Made by a program: the position numbers and the translations under genes. Shown one piece after another: positions 43,021-51,028 of a stretch of DNA of 64,000 nt. Source of the DNA: Nocardia harenae NBRC 108248 (GTDB lineage: Bacteria > Actinomycetota > Actinomycetes > Mycobacteriales > Mycobacteriaceae). The notes below the pieces were generated by a model that saw only the letters and a list, made by a program, of their open reading frames with translations, made no database searches and was not told the DNA's origin. The stretch spans positions 248,001 to 312,000 of the forward strand of contig NZ_BDBH01000007.1 of assembly GCF_001612885.1 (NCBI RefSeq). Reading direction: 5' to 3'. Numbering within the stretch: the stretch's first letter is position 1; every line of letters starts with the position of its first letter.

Positions 43021-44844
43021 TCATCGGAGGTCGGCTTCCTCGGCGCGGACGGCCCACTGGGCGAACCGTTCGCCTTCCGTGCGGTGTTTGACGAAATTGC
43101 GCACCACCCGCTCGACGTAGTCGCCCAGTTCACCGGTGGTCACCTTGTGCTGCCGCAGCTTGCGGCCGAACGCGCTGTCCAGCCCGAGGCTGCCGCCGAG
43201 GTGTACCTGGAAGCCCTCGACCTGGTTGCCTTCGCCGTCGTCGACGAGCTGGCCCTTGAAGCCGATATCGGCGATCTGGGAGCGGGCGCACGAGTTCGGG
43301 CAGCCGTTGATATTGATCGTGATCGGCACGTCCAGCCCCGCGTTCAGGTCGGCGAGCCGCTGCTCCAGCTCCGGGACCAGCGCCTGCGAGCGCTTGCGGG
43401 TCTCGGCGAAGGAGAGCTTGCAGAACTCGATCCCGCTGCAGGCCATGAGGTTCCGCCGCCACACCGACGGCCGCGCCTGCAACCCGAGCGGCTCCAGCTC
43501 CGCGATCAGCGCCTCGACCTGCTCGTCCGGCACATCGAGCACGATGAGCTTCTGGTACGGCGTGAACCGGATCCGGTCCGAGCCCGCCCTTTCGGCGGCC
43601 GCGGCGACCTTGGTCAGGATCGTGCCGGAGACCCGGCCCGCGATGGGGGAGAAGCCGACGGCGTTGCGGCCGTTGCGCAGCTTCTGTACGCCCACGTGGT
43701 CGATCGGCTTGGTCGGCTGCGCCGGGGCCGGGCCGTCGATCAGCTTGCGCTTCAGGTACTCGTCCTCCAGCACCTGGCGGAACTTCTCGATGCCCCAGTC
43801 CTTGATCAGGAACTTGAGCCGCGCCTTGGTGCGCAGCCGCCGGTAGCCGTAGTCGCGGAAGATCGAGACCACGCCCTCCCAGACGTCCGGCACCTCGTCC
43901 AGCGGCACCCACACGCCGACCCGCTGCGCCAGCATCGGGTTGGTCGAGAGCCCGCCGCCGACCCAGAGGTCGAGGCCGGGGCCGTGCTCGGGGTGGTTCA
44001 CCCCGATGAAGGCGACGTCGTTGATCTCGTGCACCACGTCCTGCTGGCCGGAGATCGCCGTCTTGAACTTGCGCGGCAGGTTGGAGTACTCCTTCTTGCC
44101 GATGTAGCGGCGCACGATCTCGTCGATCGCCGGAGTGGGGTCGATGATCTCGTCCAGCGACTCACCGGCCAGCGGCGAGCCGAGCACCACGCGCGGGCAG
44201 TCGCCGCAGGCCTCGGTGGTCTTGAGCCCAACGCCCTCGATCCGCTTCCAGATCTCCGGGACGTTCTCCACCTCGATCCAGTGGTACTGCACGTTCTCCC
44301 GGTCGGAGAGGTCGGCGGTGTCCCTGGCGAACTCGGTGGAGATCTCACCGAGGGTGCGCAGCTGCGCGACGTTCAGCGCGCCCGCGTCGCAGCGGATGCG
44401 CATCATGAAGTACTTGGCTTCGAGGATGTCGATGTTCTCATCGCCGGTCCAGGTGCCGTCGTAGCCCTGCTCGCGCTGGGTGTAGAGGCCCCACCAGCGG
44501 AACCGGCCGCGCAGGTCGCCCTTGTCGATCCCGTCGAAGCCGGTCTTGCTGTAGATGTTCTCGATCCGCGCCCGCACGTTCAGCGGGTTGTCGTCCTTCT
44601 TGGACTGCTCGTTCGGGTTGAGCGGCTCGCGGTAGCCGAGCGCCCATTGGCCCTCGGCCCGGCGGCGGGTCGGCTTGCCGGTGCGGGCGCGCGGCGCGGC
44701 ATCGGCGGCGGCCGCCGCGCGCGGCCGGTCCGGGCGGACCCGGCGCTCGGCGGCCGGGCGCTCCGGCCTGCGCCGGGCGGGCGCGGCCGCCTCGGTCGCG
44801 GCGGCGGAGTTCTCGCCGGGGCCGGCGTCGGTGCTCGACGTCAT
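43021..44844 (-). CDS. sir: Siroheme sulfite reductase, ferredoxin-type (NirA/SirA family)
   Basis: A 607-residue assimilatory sulfite reductase. The siroheme/4Fe-4S cysteines are C469, C475 (ACSGIEFC) and C515, C519 (GCPNSC), the Cx5C...Cx3C pattern. ACGDCPRVVLGSP and FMMRIRCDAGAL are further landmarks. An Ala/Arg-rich N-terminal extension of about 60 residues precedes the conserved part. It reduces sulfite to sulfide with ferredoxin. Nitrite reductases share the fold, but the operon partners cysH-cysDN fix the role. It is the first structural gene after the leader peptide at 44997-45089. Confidence 0.94.
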   Translation of the reverse strand: MTSSTDAGPGENSAAATEAAAPARRRPERPAAERRVRPDRPRAAAAADAAPRARTGKPTRRRAEGQWALGYREPLNPNEQSKKDDNPLNVRARIENIYSKTGFDGIDKGDLRGRFRWWGLYTQREQGYDGTWTGDENIDILEAKYFMMRIRCDAGALNVAQLRTLGEISTEFARDTADLSDRENVQYHWIEVENVPEIWKRIEGVGLKTTEACGDCPRVVLGSPLAGESLDEIIDPTPAIDEIVRRYIGKKEYSNLPRKFKTAISGQQDVVHEINDVAFIGVNHPEHGPGLDLWVGGGLSTNPMLAQRVGVWVPLDEVPDVWEGVVSIFRDYGYRRLRTKARLKFLIKDWGIEKFRQVLEDEYLKRKLIDGPAPAQPTKPIDHVGVQKLRNGRNAVGFSPIAGRVSGTILTKVAAAAERAGSDRIRFTPYQKLIVLDVPDEQVEALIAELEPLGLQARPSVWRRNLMACSGIEFCKLSFAETRKRSQALVPELEQRLADLNAGLDVPITININGCPNSCARSQIADIGFKGQLVDDGEGNQVEGFQVHLGGSLGLDSAFGRKLRQHKVTTGELGDYVERVVRNFVKHRTEGERFAQWAVRAEEADLR

Positions 44845-44886
44845 GAATCGCTCCTGCTGGATCTGAGTGGTACGTCCGTGCTGAAC

Positions 44887-44908
44887 GCGCGAGAAACGTC
44901 ACTCGCGC
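44887..44908 (-). promoter_or_regulatory. Hairpin between leader peptide and sir
   Basis: A 7-bp stem with arms GCGCGAG (44887-44893) and CTCGCGC (44902-44908), loop of 8 bases. It is 43 bases upstream of the sir ATG and 88 bases after the leader stop. A candidate element of the attenuator; no T-run follows. Confidence 0.4.
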
Positions 44909-44996
44909 AGGGCGGCGCTCCGCGTCGATCGGGCGGAACCGAAAGGGTGGATTCGACGTTTCACCGGGGCTGTCGGGAGGTGCGCCGCAGGGGGGG

Positions 44997-45089
44997 CTAG
45001 GGTTGACACTCCGGCAGACAGCATGCACTGCAGACGCGCTTGAAGTCGACGTGGCGCCGGGCCACCAATCGAACTCCACCGTTGCGCAT
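44997..45089 (-). CDS. Cysteine-rich leader peptide of the sulfate reduction operon
   Basis: A 30-residue ORF starting ATG, with core LVARRHVDFKRVCSACC followed by LPECQP and TAG. RRHVD plus a cysteine cluster is the signature of the actinobacterial leader peptides before sulfur operons. Four cysteine codons (TGC, TGC, TGT, TGT) fall within nine codons. CACAAT 7 bases before the ATG suggests a leaderless transcript starting at it. The stop is 152 bases before sir. Cysteine shortage would stall ribosomes here. The same family occurs before subI at 25593 in this window. Confidence 0.82.
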   Translation of the reverse strand: MRNGGVRLVARRHVDFKRVCSACCLPECQP

Positions 45090-45096
45090 GCGTCCT

Positions 45097-45102
45097 ATTG
45101 TG
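45097..45102 (-). promoter_or_regulatory. -10 hexamer of the sir leader transcript
   Basis: CACAAT on the minus strand, 7 bases before the leader ATG at 45089. The same hexamer stands 6 bases before the tetR start at 38391. Confidence 0.4.
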
Positions 45103-45249
45103 CCACGTCAGAGCGGTCCTCCCGACAGTAGGGGGATATTTTCCGGAAAAACGCGGAGAATTCCCAGGACCGACCGGAACAACTGTGACGCCAGTCATAC
45201 GCCGACACGCGGGTCGAGCCCGTTCCGGCGCACTTGCCAGACTGGAGCG

Positions 45250-46446
45250 GTGAGCCTCCCCGTCCGCAGCCCCGGCGTAGCCCCCGTCCTCGGCGACTTC
45301 GGCGGCGGGCCGTTCGGTATCTACGTGCACGTACCGTTCTGCGCGACCCGCTGCGGATACTGCGACTTCAACACCTACACCGCGGGCGAACTCGGCACCG
45401 CGGCGTCTCCCGCCTCCTGGCTCGAAGCCCTGCGCGGCGAGCTGGCCGCCGCCGCCGCGGCCTTCGACGCCCTGCCCTCGGCGACCCCCGAGGTGGCGAC
45501 GGTCTTCATCGGCGGCGGCACCCCCTCGCTGCTGGGCGGCGACGGGTTGGCCTCGGTGCTCGCCGCTGTGCGCGCGAACTTCACCCTGGCGCCGGAGGCG
45601 GAGGTGACCACCGAGTCGAATCCCGAGTCCACCGACCCCGCCTTCTTCGCGCGCTTGCTGGCGTCGGGCTTCACCCGGATCTCTCTGGGCATGCAGTCGG
45701 CGGCGGCGCACGTGCTGGCCGTGCTGGACCGCACGCACACCCCCGGCCGCGCCGTCGCCGCCGCCCTGGAAGCGCGCGCCGCCGGGTTCGCGCACGTCAA
45801 CCTGGATCTCATCTACGGAACCCCCGGCGAGACCGACGCCGATCTGGACGCCAGCCTGGATGCCGTGCTCGCCGCGGAGGTGGACCACGTCTCCGCGTAC
45901 TCGCTGATCGTCGAGGACGGCACCGCCCTCGCCCGCCGCGTGCGCCGCGGCGAACTCCCCGCCCCCGACGAAGACGTGCTCGCCGCCCGCTACGAGCGCA
46001 TCGACGCCCGGCTGCACGGCGCGGGGCTGGAGTGGTACGAGGTCTCCAACTGGGCTCGCGGCGCCGACGCCCGATGCAGGCACAACCTCGGCTACTGGGA
46101 CGGCGGTGACTGGCTGGGCGCCGGTCCCGGCGCGCACAGCCACCTCGGCGGGGTGCGCTGGTGGAACGTCAAGCACCCCGCCCGGTACGCCGACCGGGTC
46201 GCCGCCGGTGGGCTGCCCGCCGCCGGCTGGGAGGAGCTGACCGCCGCCGAGCGGCACACCGAGCGGGTCATGCTCACCGTCCGGCTGCGCACCGGCCTGC
46301 CGCTCGCCGATCTCGACGCGCACGGCCGGGCCGCGGTGCCCGGGGTGGTGGCGGGTGGCCTGGCCGAGGTGCGCGGCGAGCGGCTGGTGCTCACCGATCG
46401 CGGTCGGCTGCTGGCGGACGGTGTCGTCCGCGACCTGCTGGTCTGA
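45250..46446 (+). CDS. hemW: Radical SAM heme chaperone HemW
   Basis: A 398-residue radical SAM protein. The cluster motif CATRCGYCDFN (C31, C35, C38) is CxxxCxxC without the fourth cysteine of true HemN, so HemW, a heme carrier, is the better name than coproporphyrinogen dehydrogenase. VFIGGGTPSLLGGDG, TTESNPESTD and HVNLDLIYGTPGET are family signatures, with a C-terminal HemN_C domain. The GTG at 45250 has CAGACT 6 bases upstream. It is divergent from the sir leader. Confidence 0.93.
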   Translation: MSLPVRSPGVAPVLGDFGGGPFGIYVHVPFCATRCGYCDFNTYTAGELGTAASPASWLEALRGELAAAAAAFDALPSATPEVATVFIGGGTPSLLGGDGLASVLAAVRANFTLAPEAEVTTESNPESTDPAFFARLLASGFTRISLGMQSAAAHVLAVLDRTHTPGRAVAAALEARAAGFAHVNLDLIYGTPGETDADLDASLDAVLAAEVDHVSAYSLIVEDGTALARRVRRGELPAPDEDVLAARYERIDARLHGAGLEWYEVSNWARGADARCRHNLGYWDGGDWLGAGPGAHSHLGGVRWWNVKHPARYADRVAAGGLPAAGWEELTAAERHTERVMLTVRLRTGLPLADLDAHGRAAVPGVVAGGLAEVRGERLVLTDRGRLLADGVVRDLLV

Positions 46447-46624
46447 CAGTGCGGTCGAATTCCGACCTTCGCGGCTTCTCCCGTCGAGGCTGTCGCCGGC
46501 CCGTCACTCGGCCGGGTATCCGATGGCGCGACCAACCCTGACCGGACATCTCGCGATGTGACGGCCGTCCGCAACCTCCGCGAGCCGGACCGCCGGACGA
46601 AAGCGCCGTCGAACCGGCACCCCC

Positions 46625-47389
46625 TCAGCTCTCCTCCCGAAGCCGCTGCTCAGCCCGCCCGATCCACCCACTGAACCCGCTGACCAGGTCGGCAGTGGTA
46701 GTCGGCCGCACACTCACATGCGCTCCCCGCCGCTCGGTGTACCGCCCATCACCACTGATGTCGTACCACTGCAAGGCAGCCAGCGGCGCACCCAGCCGAT
46801 TACTCGGACCCACCAGCAGAACCGCGCTTCCACCCCCATCGGCCGCCCGCCCGAGCAACCGCCGATAACGGTCTCGAGGCGTATTCCGCCCGTTCTCCTC
46901 CAGATAACTGTCTCTGCTCGGCCGCAGATCATCCGGATGAAAAGTCTCCGCCCCCGCACTGCCAGCCGCGCACCCCGGAATCGCCGCCACCAACCGGCCC
47001 GGCAAGTCCTCCACCCGGCTCATCCGCAATCGAATCGGCCCGTGCTCGGAATCGGTCCCGTACTGCACCGCGACCACCGCCCGAAAACCTGTCCGCGCCC
47101 CCACGATCCGATACTGCCGAACATCCTCCGGCCCGGTGCTCTGCCGATGCCTGCTACTCCCACCGAGAATCTCGATCCGAATCTCCGCATCGGCCAACGT
47201 GCCGAGCGCCGCATCGATCTCGTCCCGCTCATCCACCCCGTACCGCGCGAACACCGCCGCCCGATGCGCGGCGAACTCGTCCCGCAACCGGAACCGGCTG
47301 GTATACCGCAGCGGACTCGGAAACCGGTCCCGAGCGTCGTCATACCAGAGGGCCGCGAAATCATCCGTGGCCCAGCTCCACTCGGTCAT
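46625..47389 (-). CDS. EspG family ESX secretion chaperone
   Basis: A 254-residue protein of the EspG family. WATDDFAALWYDDARDRFPSPLRY, the late RRLLGRAADGGGSAVLLVG and AALQWYDISGDGRYTERRG are typical. EspG proteins bind the tip of PPE partners in PE-PPE pairs and deliver them to a type VII (ESX) secretion machine. It follows a PPE-like gene by 13 bases on the same strand. No ESX core genes (eccA-E, mycP) lie in the window. The ATG is at 47389. Confidence 0.8.
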   Translation of the reverse strand: MTEWSWATDDFAALWYDDARDRFPSPLRYTSRFRLRDEFAAHRAAVFARYGVDERDEIDAALGTLADAEIRIEILGGSSRHRQSTGPEDVRQYRIVGARTGFRAVVAVQYGTDSEHGPIRLRMSRVEDLPGRLVAAIPGCAAGSAGAETFHPDDLRPSRDSYLEENGRNTPRDRYRRLLGRAADGGGSAVLLVGPSNRLGAPLAALQWYDISGDGRYTERRGAHVSVRPTTTADLVSGFSGWIGRAEQRLREES

Positions 47390-47402
47390 GTTTCCGTGCG
47401 GT

Positions 47403-48620
47403 TCACCGCGGCGGCTCCGTCCGGTCGCCGCCGATCACGCCACCCGCCACCGTCCGCGGAATCTCACCGAGCAACTCGTCGGTGTTCTCCTGATTGACCA
47501 GGTAATCCGGCCGCTGATGCTCGGAATCCCCCTCCCCGCGCCCGCGCCCCGCCCCCGCGCCGAACATTCCCGGATACCCGGTAGCCGAGCGGGTTCCCTG
47601 CGCCTGCGCGGCAGCGGCCGCCGTAGCCGGAGCCGCCGTGCTCCCCGGCCCACCGGGAATGCTGCGCCCCGGCCCCGGCTGATCGGTGCTACTCGGTGAA
47701 CCCGGCGAACTCGTCGGCGAGAAAGCACCGCTCGGCGTGTACCCCGGCGTACCGCTCGGCGTCGTACTCGTCGGCACCGTGCTCGCGGGAACCGTCCGGC
47801 TCGGATCAGTGGTCGCCCGCGACGTCGAATCGTCCGTCGTGGACTGCTGATTCGCTGTGCTCGGCGTCGTGCCCGCAGCCGTGGTCGCACCGTCGTCCTG
47901 CTGCTCGCCCCCGTCCTGCGACTCCTCGCTACCCTCCGGCGCGCCCTCCTCGGATTTCTCCGCATCCTCGGAACCCGGAACGCTCGACCCAGGCACCCCG
48001 CTGCCCGGCGAGGCGGTGGAACCGGGAGAATTCCCCGTATCACCGGCAGGCACATACCCGCCCGGCGGTGGCGCCGCGATATCCGGCGAAACAGTCGGAC
48101 TGATCGGCGTCGGCAGAACTGGAATCTGCCCATCCACCTGCCCGAACGGCTCCACATACCGCTGCCGCATCTCGGTCCGCGCCACTTGGGTCGCCTCCGA
48201 CTGCTCCCGCTGCAGATCCCACCGATGCGGCGGCCACGCCCACGATGTCCAGCTCACCTCCACCGGCTCCGGAATCGCGTTCTTCGTATCCACGATCGCC
48301 GTCGCCGCATCCCGCACCCGCGTATACATCTCCGCCAGCGCCGGGCTCAACTGCTGTGCATCCGCCGCATACTTCGCAATAGCGTCTTTCGCCTCATCGG
48401 CCGCCGGGCCGGACCACGCCTGCGAAATCGAGTTCTGAATGGACCGGGCGAATGTCGCCAGCCCCTGCTCCCACAGCTGGTGCACCTCCCAGTACTTCTG
48501 GGCCTGCTCCACCGCCTCCGTCGTATCCAGCGGATCGAACGCGTTCTTGATGTCGGGGTGCTCCCAGCTGTCCGTCTGCTCCCCGCCGCCGGGGATGCTG
48601 GACTGCTCATAAGTGGTCAT
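47403..48620 (-). CDS. PPE/WXG-like helical protein with Pro/Ser/Thr-rich tail
   Basis: A 405-residue protein. Residues 35-125 are helical with a W-x-G turn (SQAWSGPAADEAKDAI, about 66-80), as in WXG100 and PPE proteins. From about residue 165 it is a low-complexity Pro/Gly/Ser/Thr tail. No signal peptide or membrane helix. ATG 48620 overlaps the previous stop (ATGA) and is preceded by GGGAG. The EspG gene just downstream makes an ESX substrate the best guess, but it lacks a full PPE motif at the N terminus. Confidence 0.65.
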   Translation of the reverse strand: MTTYEQSSIPGGGEQTDSWEHPDIKNAFDPLDTTEAVEQAQKYWEVHQLWEQGLATFARSIQNSISQAWSGPAADEAKDAIAKYAADAQQLSPALAEMYTRVRDAATAIVDTKNAIPEPVEVSWTSWAWPPHRWDLQREQSEATQVARTEMRQRYVEPFGQVDGQIPVLPTPISPTVSPDIAAPPPGGYVPAGDTGNSPGSTASPGSGVPGSSVPGSEDAEKSEEGAPEGSEESQDGGEQQDDGATTAAGTTPSTANQQSTTDDSTSRATTDPSRTVPASTVPTSTTPSGTPGYTPSGAFSPTSSPGSPSSTDQPGPGRSIPGGPGSTAAPATAAAAAQAQGTRSATGYPGMFGAGAGRGRGEGDSEHQRPDYLVNQENTDELLGEIPRTVAGGVIGGDRTEPPR

Positions 48621-49090
48621 CGGGCACTCCCATCGGGGAGGAGGTAGGGGCCGAGCGGCACGCCGACCGGCGGCCGGGCGGGAAGGGTCTGGTGGAGTCG
48701 ATCGAATTCGGTCGCGAACGCGGAGTCGGTGTCGCTCATTCGCTGCCGCGCTATGCGGTGCACTTCCTGGATGTCTTCGACGATCTGCAGGTGCTGCTCC
48801 ATGACGGCGTACACGCTGTTGTCGCCCGCCGAGCCCTTTGCCTTGGCTCTGAAACGTTTGACCACGGCGCCCGCCGACACCATGTCGGGGTTCCTGTCGC
48901 CGATGCGCCAATCATCGACGTCGGCAACCGAAACCATGATGTTCATGATGTTCTGAATGACGAGCTTGAATTCCTCGCAGTCGCGCTCGATGTAGACGAA
49001 GTCCTCGGGGCTCATTGCCACCGTGGCTGAGCCGCCGCCGACGTGATCGAGGAGGTTCTGTAGCGGTCGAGGTGTCTGCGTTTCACTCAT
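48617..49090 (-). CDS. Helical 157-residue protein, possible PE-like partner
   Basis: A 157-residue mostly helical protein: MSPEDFVYIERDCEEFKLVI, then a long amphipathic stretch to about residue 125. YxxxD/E patterns, as used in type VII export signals, occur at YIERD and YAVME. It ends with a short Pro-rich tail. No family is recognised with certainty. It is translationally coupled to the WXG/PPE-like gene (ATGA) and so may form a heterodimer with it. The ATG is at 49090. Confidence 0.55.
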   Translation of the reverse strand: MSETQTPRPLQNLLDHVGGGSATVAMSPEDFVYIERDCEEFKLVIQNIMNIMVSVADVDDWRIGDRNPDMVSAGAVVKRFRAKAKGSAGDNSVYAVMEQHLQIVEDIQEVHRIARQRMSDTDSAFATEFDRLHQTLPARPPVGVPLGPYLLPDGSAR

Positions 49091-49114
49091 GATCTCATCC
49101 CCCAGCTCTCCTTC

Positions 49115-49651
49115 TCAGACGCCGGCCGGAAGCGCGCCGACCACCTTTTCGGTGAGAGTGGTTGCTAAAGCGCAGGAATCGAGGCTTCCGGTCTTCTTGC
49201 GCGAACTCGGATTCGTCAGCAGAATCTCCAGGCTCCCCCCGGATATCTGAACATTGACGTTGCACTGCTCCGCCGGACGCTCGGTGTCTTTCCTGGTGGA
49301 TATCGCCGGGCGCCCGCCCAGTGTGAAGTCACGAGCATCAGGAAAGTTGTTCGCTCGTACCATCTCGACCGTCACGTTGGTCGTCGCGATGGTCGCCGAG
49401 TAGCCGTCCACCTGGGACCACACGCACCCCCGCCACTGCAACCCCCCGGCGCCGTTGTTGTCGTTCTTCGTCTTCGCTCGCAGGCTCTCGGAGTCCAGCA
49501 CGCTTTGCGGGATGTCCGAACATGGATCGAAGGCGGTCGGTGCGCCCGCGAGGGTCGTGGTGGCCGGGGGCGAATCCGAACCATCCGACGAGTCGCATCC
49601 CGCGATGACGAATACGGTAAGAGCGGCGAGAGCCGCGGTGCCCAATCGCAC
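49115..49651 (-). CDS. DUF3558-type lipoprotein
   Basis: A 178-residue secreted lipoprotein. The signal peptide LGTAALAALTVFVIAGC has the lipobox cysteine at 19, followed by Asp/Ser-rich linker and a compact domain beginning FDPCSDIPQSVL, with paired cysteines (CSDI...WRGCVW, CNVNV, DSCAL). These features match the DUF3558 family common in Nocardia and mycobacteria. GTG 49651 follows GAGGGGGAC; an open frame continues upstream to 49804 without a ribosome site. It is the first gene of the four-gene ESX-like unit, 24 bases before the next. Confidence 0.78.
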   Translation of the reverse strand: MRLGTAALAALTVFVIAGCDSSDGSDSPPATTTLAGAPTAFDPCSDIPQSVLDSESLRAKTKNDNNGAGGLQWRGCVWSQVDGYSATIATTNVTVEMVRANNFPDARDFTLGGRPAISTRKDTERPAEQCNVNVQISGGSLEILLTNPSSRKKTGSLDSCALATTLTEKVVGALPAGV

Positions 49652-49805
49652 GAGTCCCCCTCGAAGCCGACGTCCCCCTGGTCTGGCCCGTGACGCTACC
49701 GCCGCACCGCACCCCGGGCAAGGAGCCTGTGGACAACTCTCGTCAACCCGGGCCGATCCATCCACAGCCCCGGTCCGGAACGGGAGACATCGGGGTCCGG
49801 GCACC

Positions 49806-49811
49806 TAGAAT
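49806..49811 (+). promoter_or_regulatory. -10 hexamer of hrcA
   Basis: TAGAAT. It lies 24 bases before GTG 49836, which has GAGGAGG in between, so this transcript carries a short leader. No CIRCE operator is seen around it. Confidence 0.5.
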
Positions 49812-49835
49812 GGATCGCAAGCGAGGAGGTAGGCC

Positions 49836-50867
49836 GTGTCGAGTACCGAGGATCGTCGTTTCGAGGTTCTGCGGGCGATCGTTGCCGACTACGTCGCGAC
49901 CAAGGAGCCGATCGGGTCGAAGACGCTGGTCGAGCGGCACAACCTGGGCGTATCGAGTGCCACGGTGCGCAATGACATGGCGGTGCTGGAGGCGGAGGGC
50001 TATATCGCGCAGCCGCACACCAGTTCGGGGCGGATACCGACGGACAAGGGGTATCGGCAGTTCGTGGATCGGATCGCCGAGGTGAAGCCGCTCTCGTCGG
50101 CGGAGCGGCGGGCGATTCTGGAGTTCCTGGAGTCCGGGGTCGATCTGGACGACGTGCTGCGGCGCGGGGTGCGGTTGCTCGCACAGCTGACCAGGCAGGT
50201 TGCGGTGGTGCAGTACCCGACGGTGTCCGCGTCGACGGTGCGGCACATCGAGGTGGTCGCGCTGAATCCGGCGCGGCTGTTGCTGGTGGTGATCACCGAC
50301 ACCGGGCGGGTCGATCAGCGGATCGTGGAGCTCGGCGCGCTGGTGGACGACGAGGATCTGGCGGCGCTGCGCGCGCTGCTCGGCGGCGCCATGGACGGCA
50401 AGCGCCTGGCCACCGCCTCGGCGGCGGTCGCGGCGCTGCCGGAGAATGCGCCGGGGAAGCTGCGGGACGTACTGATCCGGGTGTCGACGGTGCTGGTGGA
50501 GACGCTGGTCGAGCATCCGGAGGAGCGGCTGGTGCTCGGCGGCACCGCCAACCTGACCCGCAATGCCGCCGATTTCGGGCTGCCGGGTTCGCTGCGCACG
50601 GTGCTGGAGGCGCTGGAGGAACAGGTGGTGGTGCTCAAGCTGCTCGCGGCCGCGCAGCAGCCGGGCACGATCACGGTCCGCATCGGCGAGGAGACGCAGG
50701 TCGAGGAGATGCGCGGGACGTCGGTCGTCACCACGGGGTACGGTGCGGCGGGCGCGGTTCTCGGTGGCATGGGGGTGCTGGGGCCGACGCGCATGGATTA
50801 CCCGGGCACCATCGCCTCGGTGGCGGCGGTGGCCCGCTATATCGGCGAAGTGCTGGCCGGACGCTGA
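49836..50867 (+). CDS. hrcA: Heat-inducible transcription repressor HrcA
   Basis: A 343-residue HrcA. A winged helix at the N terminus (FEVLRAIVADYVATKEPIGSKTL, then VSSATVRNDMAVLEAEGYIAQPHTSSGR) is followed by the GAF-like body and the conserved GPTRMDYPGTIASVAAVARYIGEVL end. It represses heat-shock genes through CIRCE operators, none of which is visible here. The dnaJ gene follows after 161 bases, as in mycobacteria. The start is GTG 49836 after GAGGAGG. Confidence 0.96.
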   Translation: MSSTEDRRFEVLRAIVADYVATKEPIGSKTLVERHNLGVSSATVRNDMAVLEAEGYIAQPHTSSGRIPTDKGYRQFVDRIAEVKPLSSAERRAILEFLESGVDLDDVLRRGVRLLAQLTRQVAVVQYPTVSASTVRHIEVVALNPARLLLVVITDTGRVDQRIVELGALVDDEDLAALRALLGGAMDGKRLATASAAVAALPENAPGKLRDVLIRVSTVLVETLVEHPEERLVLGGTANLTRNAADFGLPGSLRTVLEALEEQVVVLKLLAAAQQPGTITVRIGEETQVEEMRGTSVVTTGYGAAGAVLGGMGVLGPTRMDYPGTIASVAAVARYIGEVLAGR

Positions 50868-51028
50868 GGTCCGATCGGGCTTTCGGGGACTCCGCTGCCG
50901 GGCCGCGCGCCCGAGCGGATAAAGTTGAGTGCATCCGACTAAGGCCGGTGTCGGGGCCCGGCCCGGCGGCGTGTGCCGCGCGGACCGGCCGGCACCGGTA
51001 AACGGCGACCAAGGACTAGAGAAGCGAA

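Noticed and set aside
45250..46446. Calling the radical SAM gene hemN
   Set aside because: The cluster motif is CxxxCxxC without the extra cysteine of coproporphyrinogen dehydrogenase, so hemW is the better match.
49652..51028. CIRCE operator near hrcA or dnaJ
   Set aside because: No TTAGCACTC-N9-GAGTGCTAA-like pair was found; only an isolated GAGTGC at about 50927.
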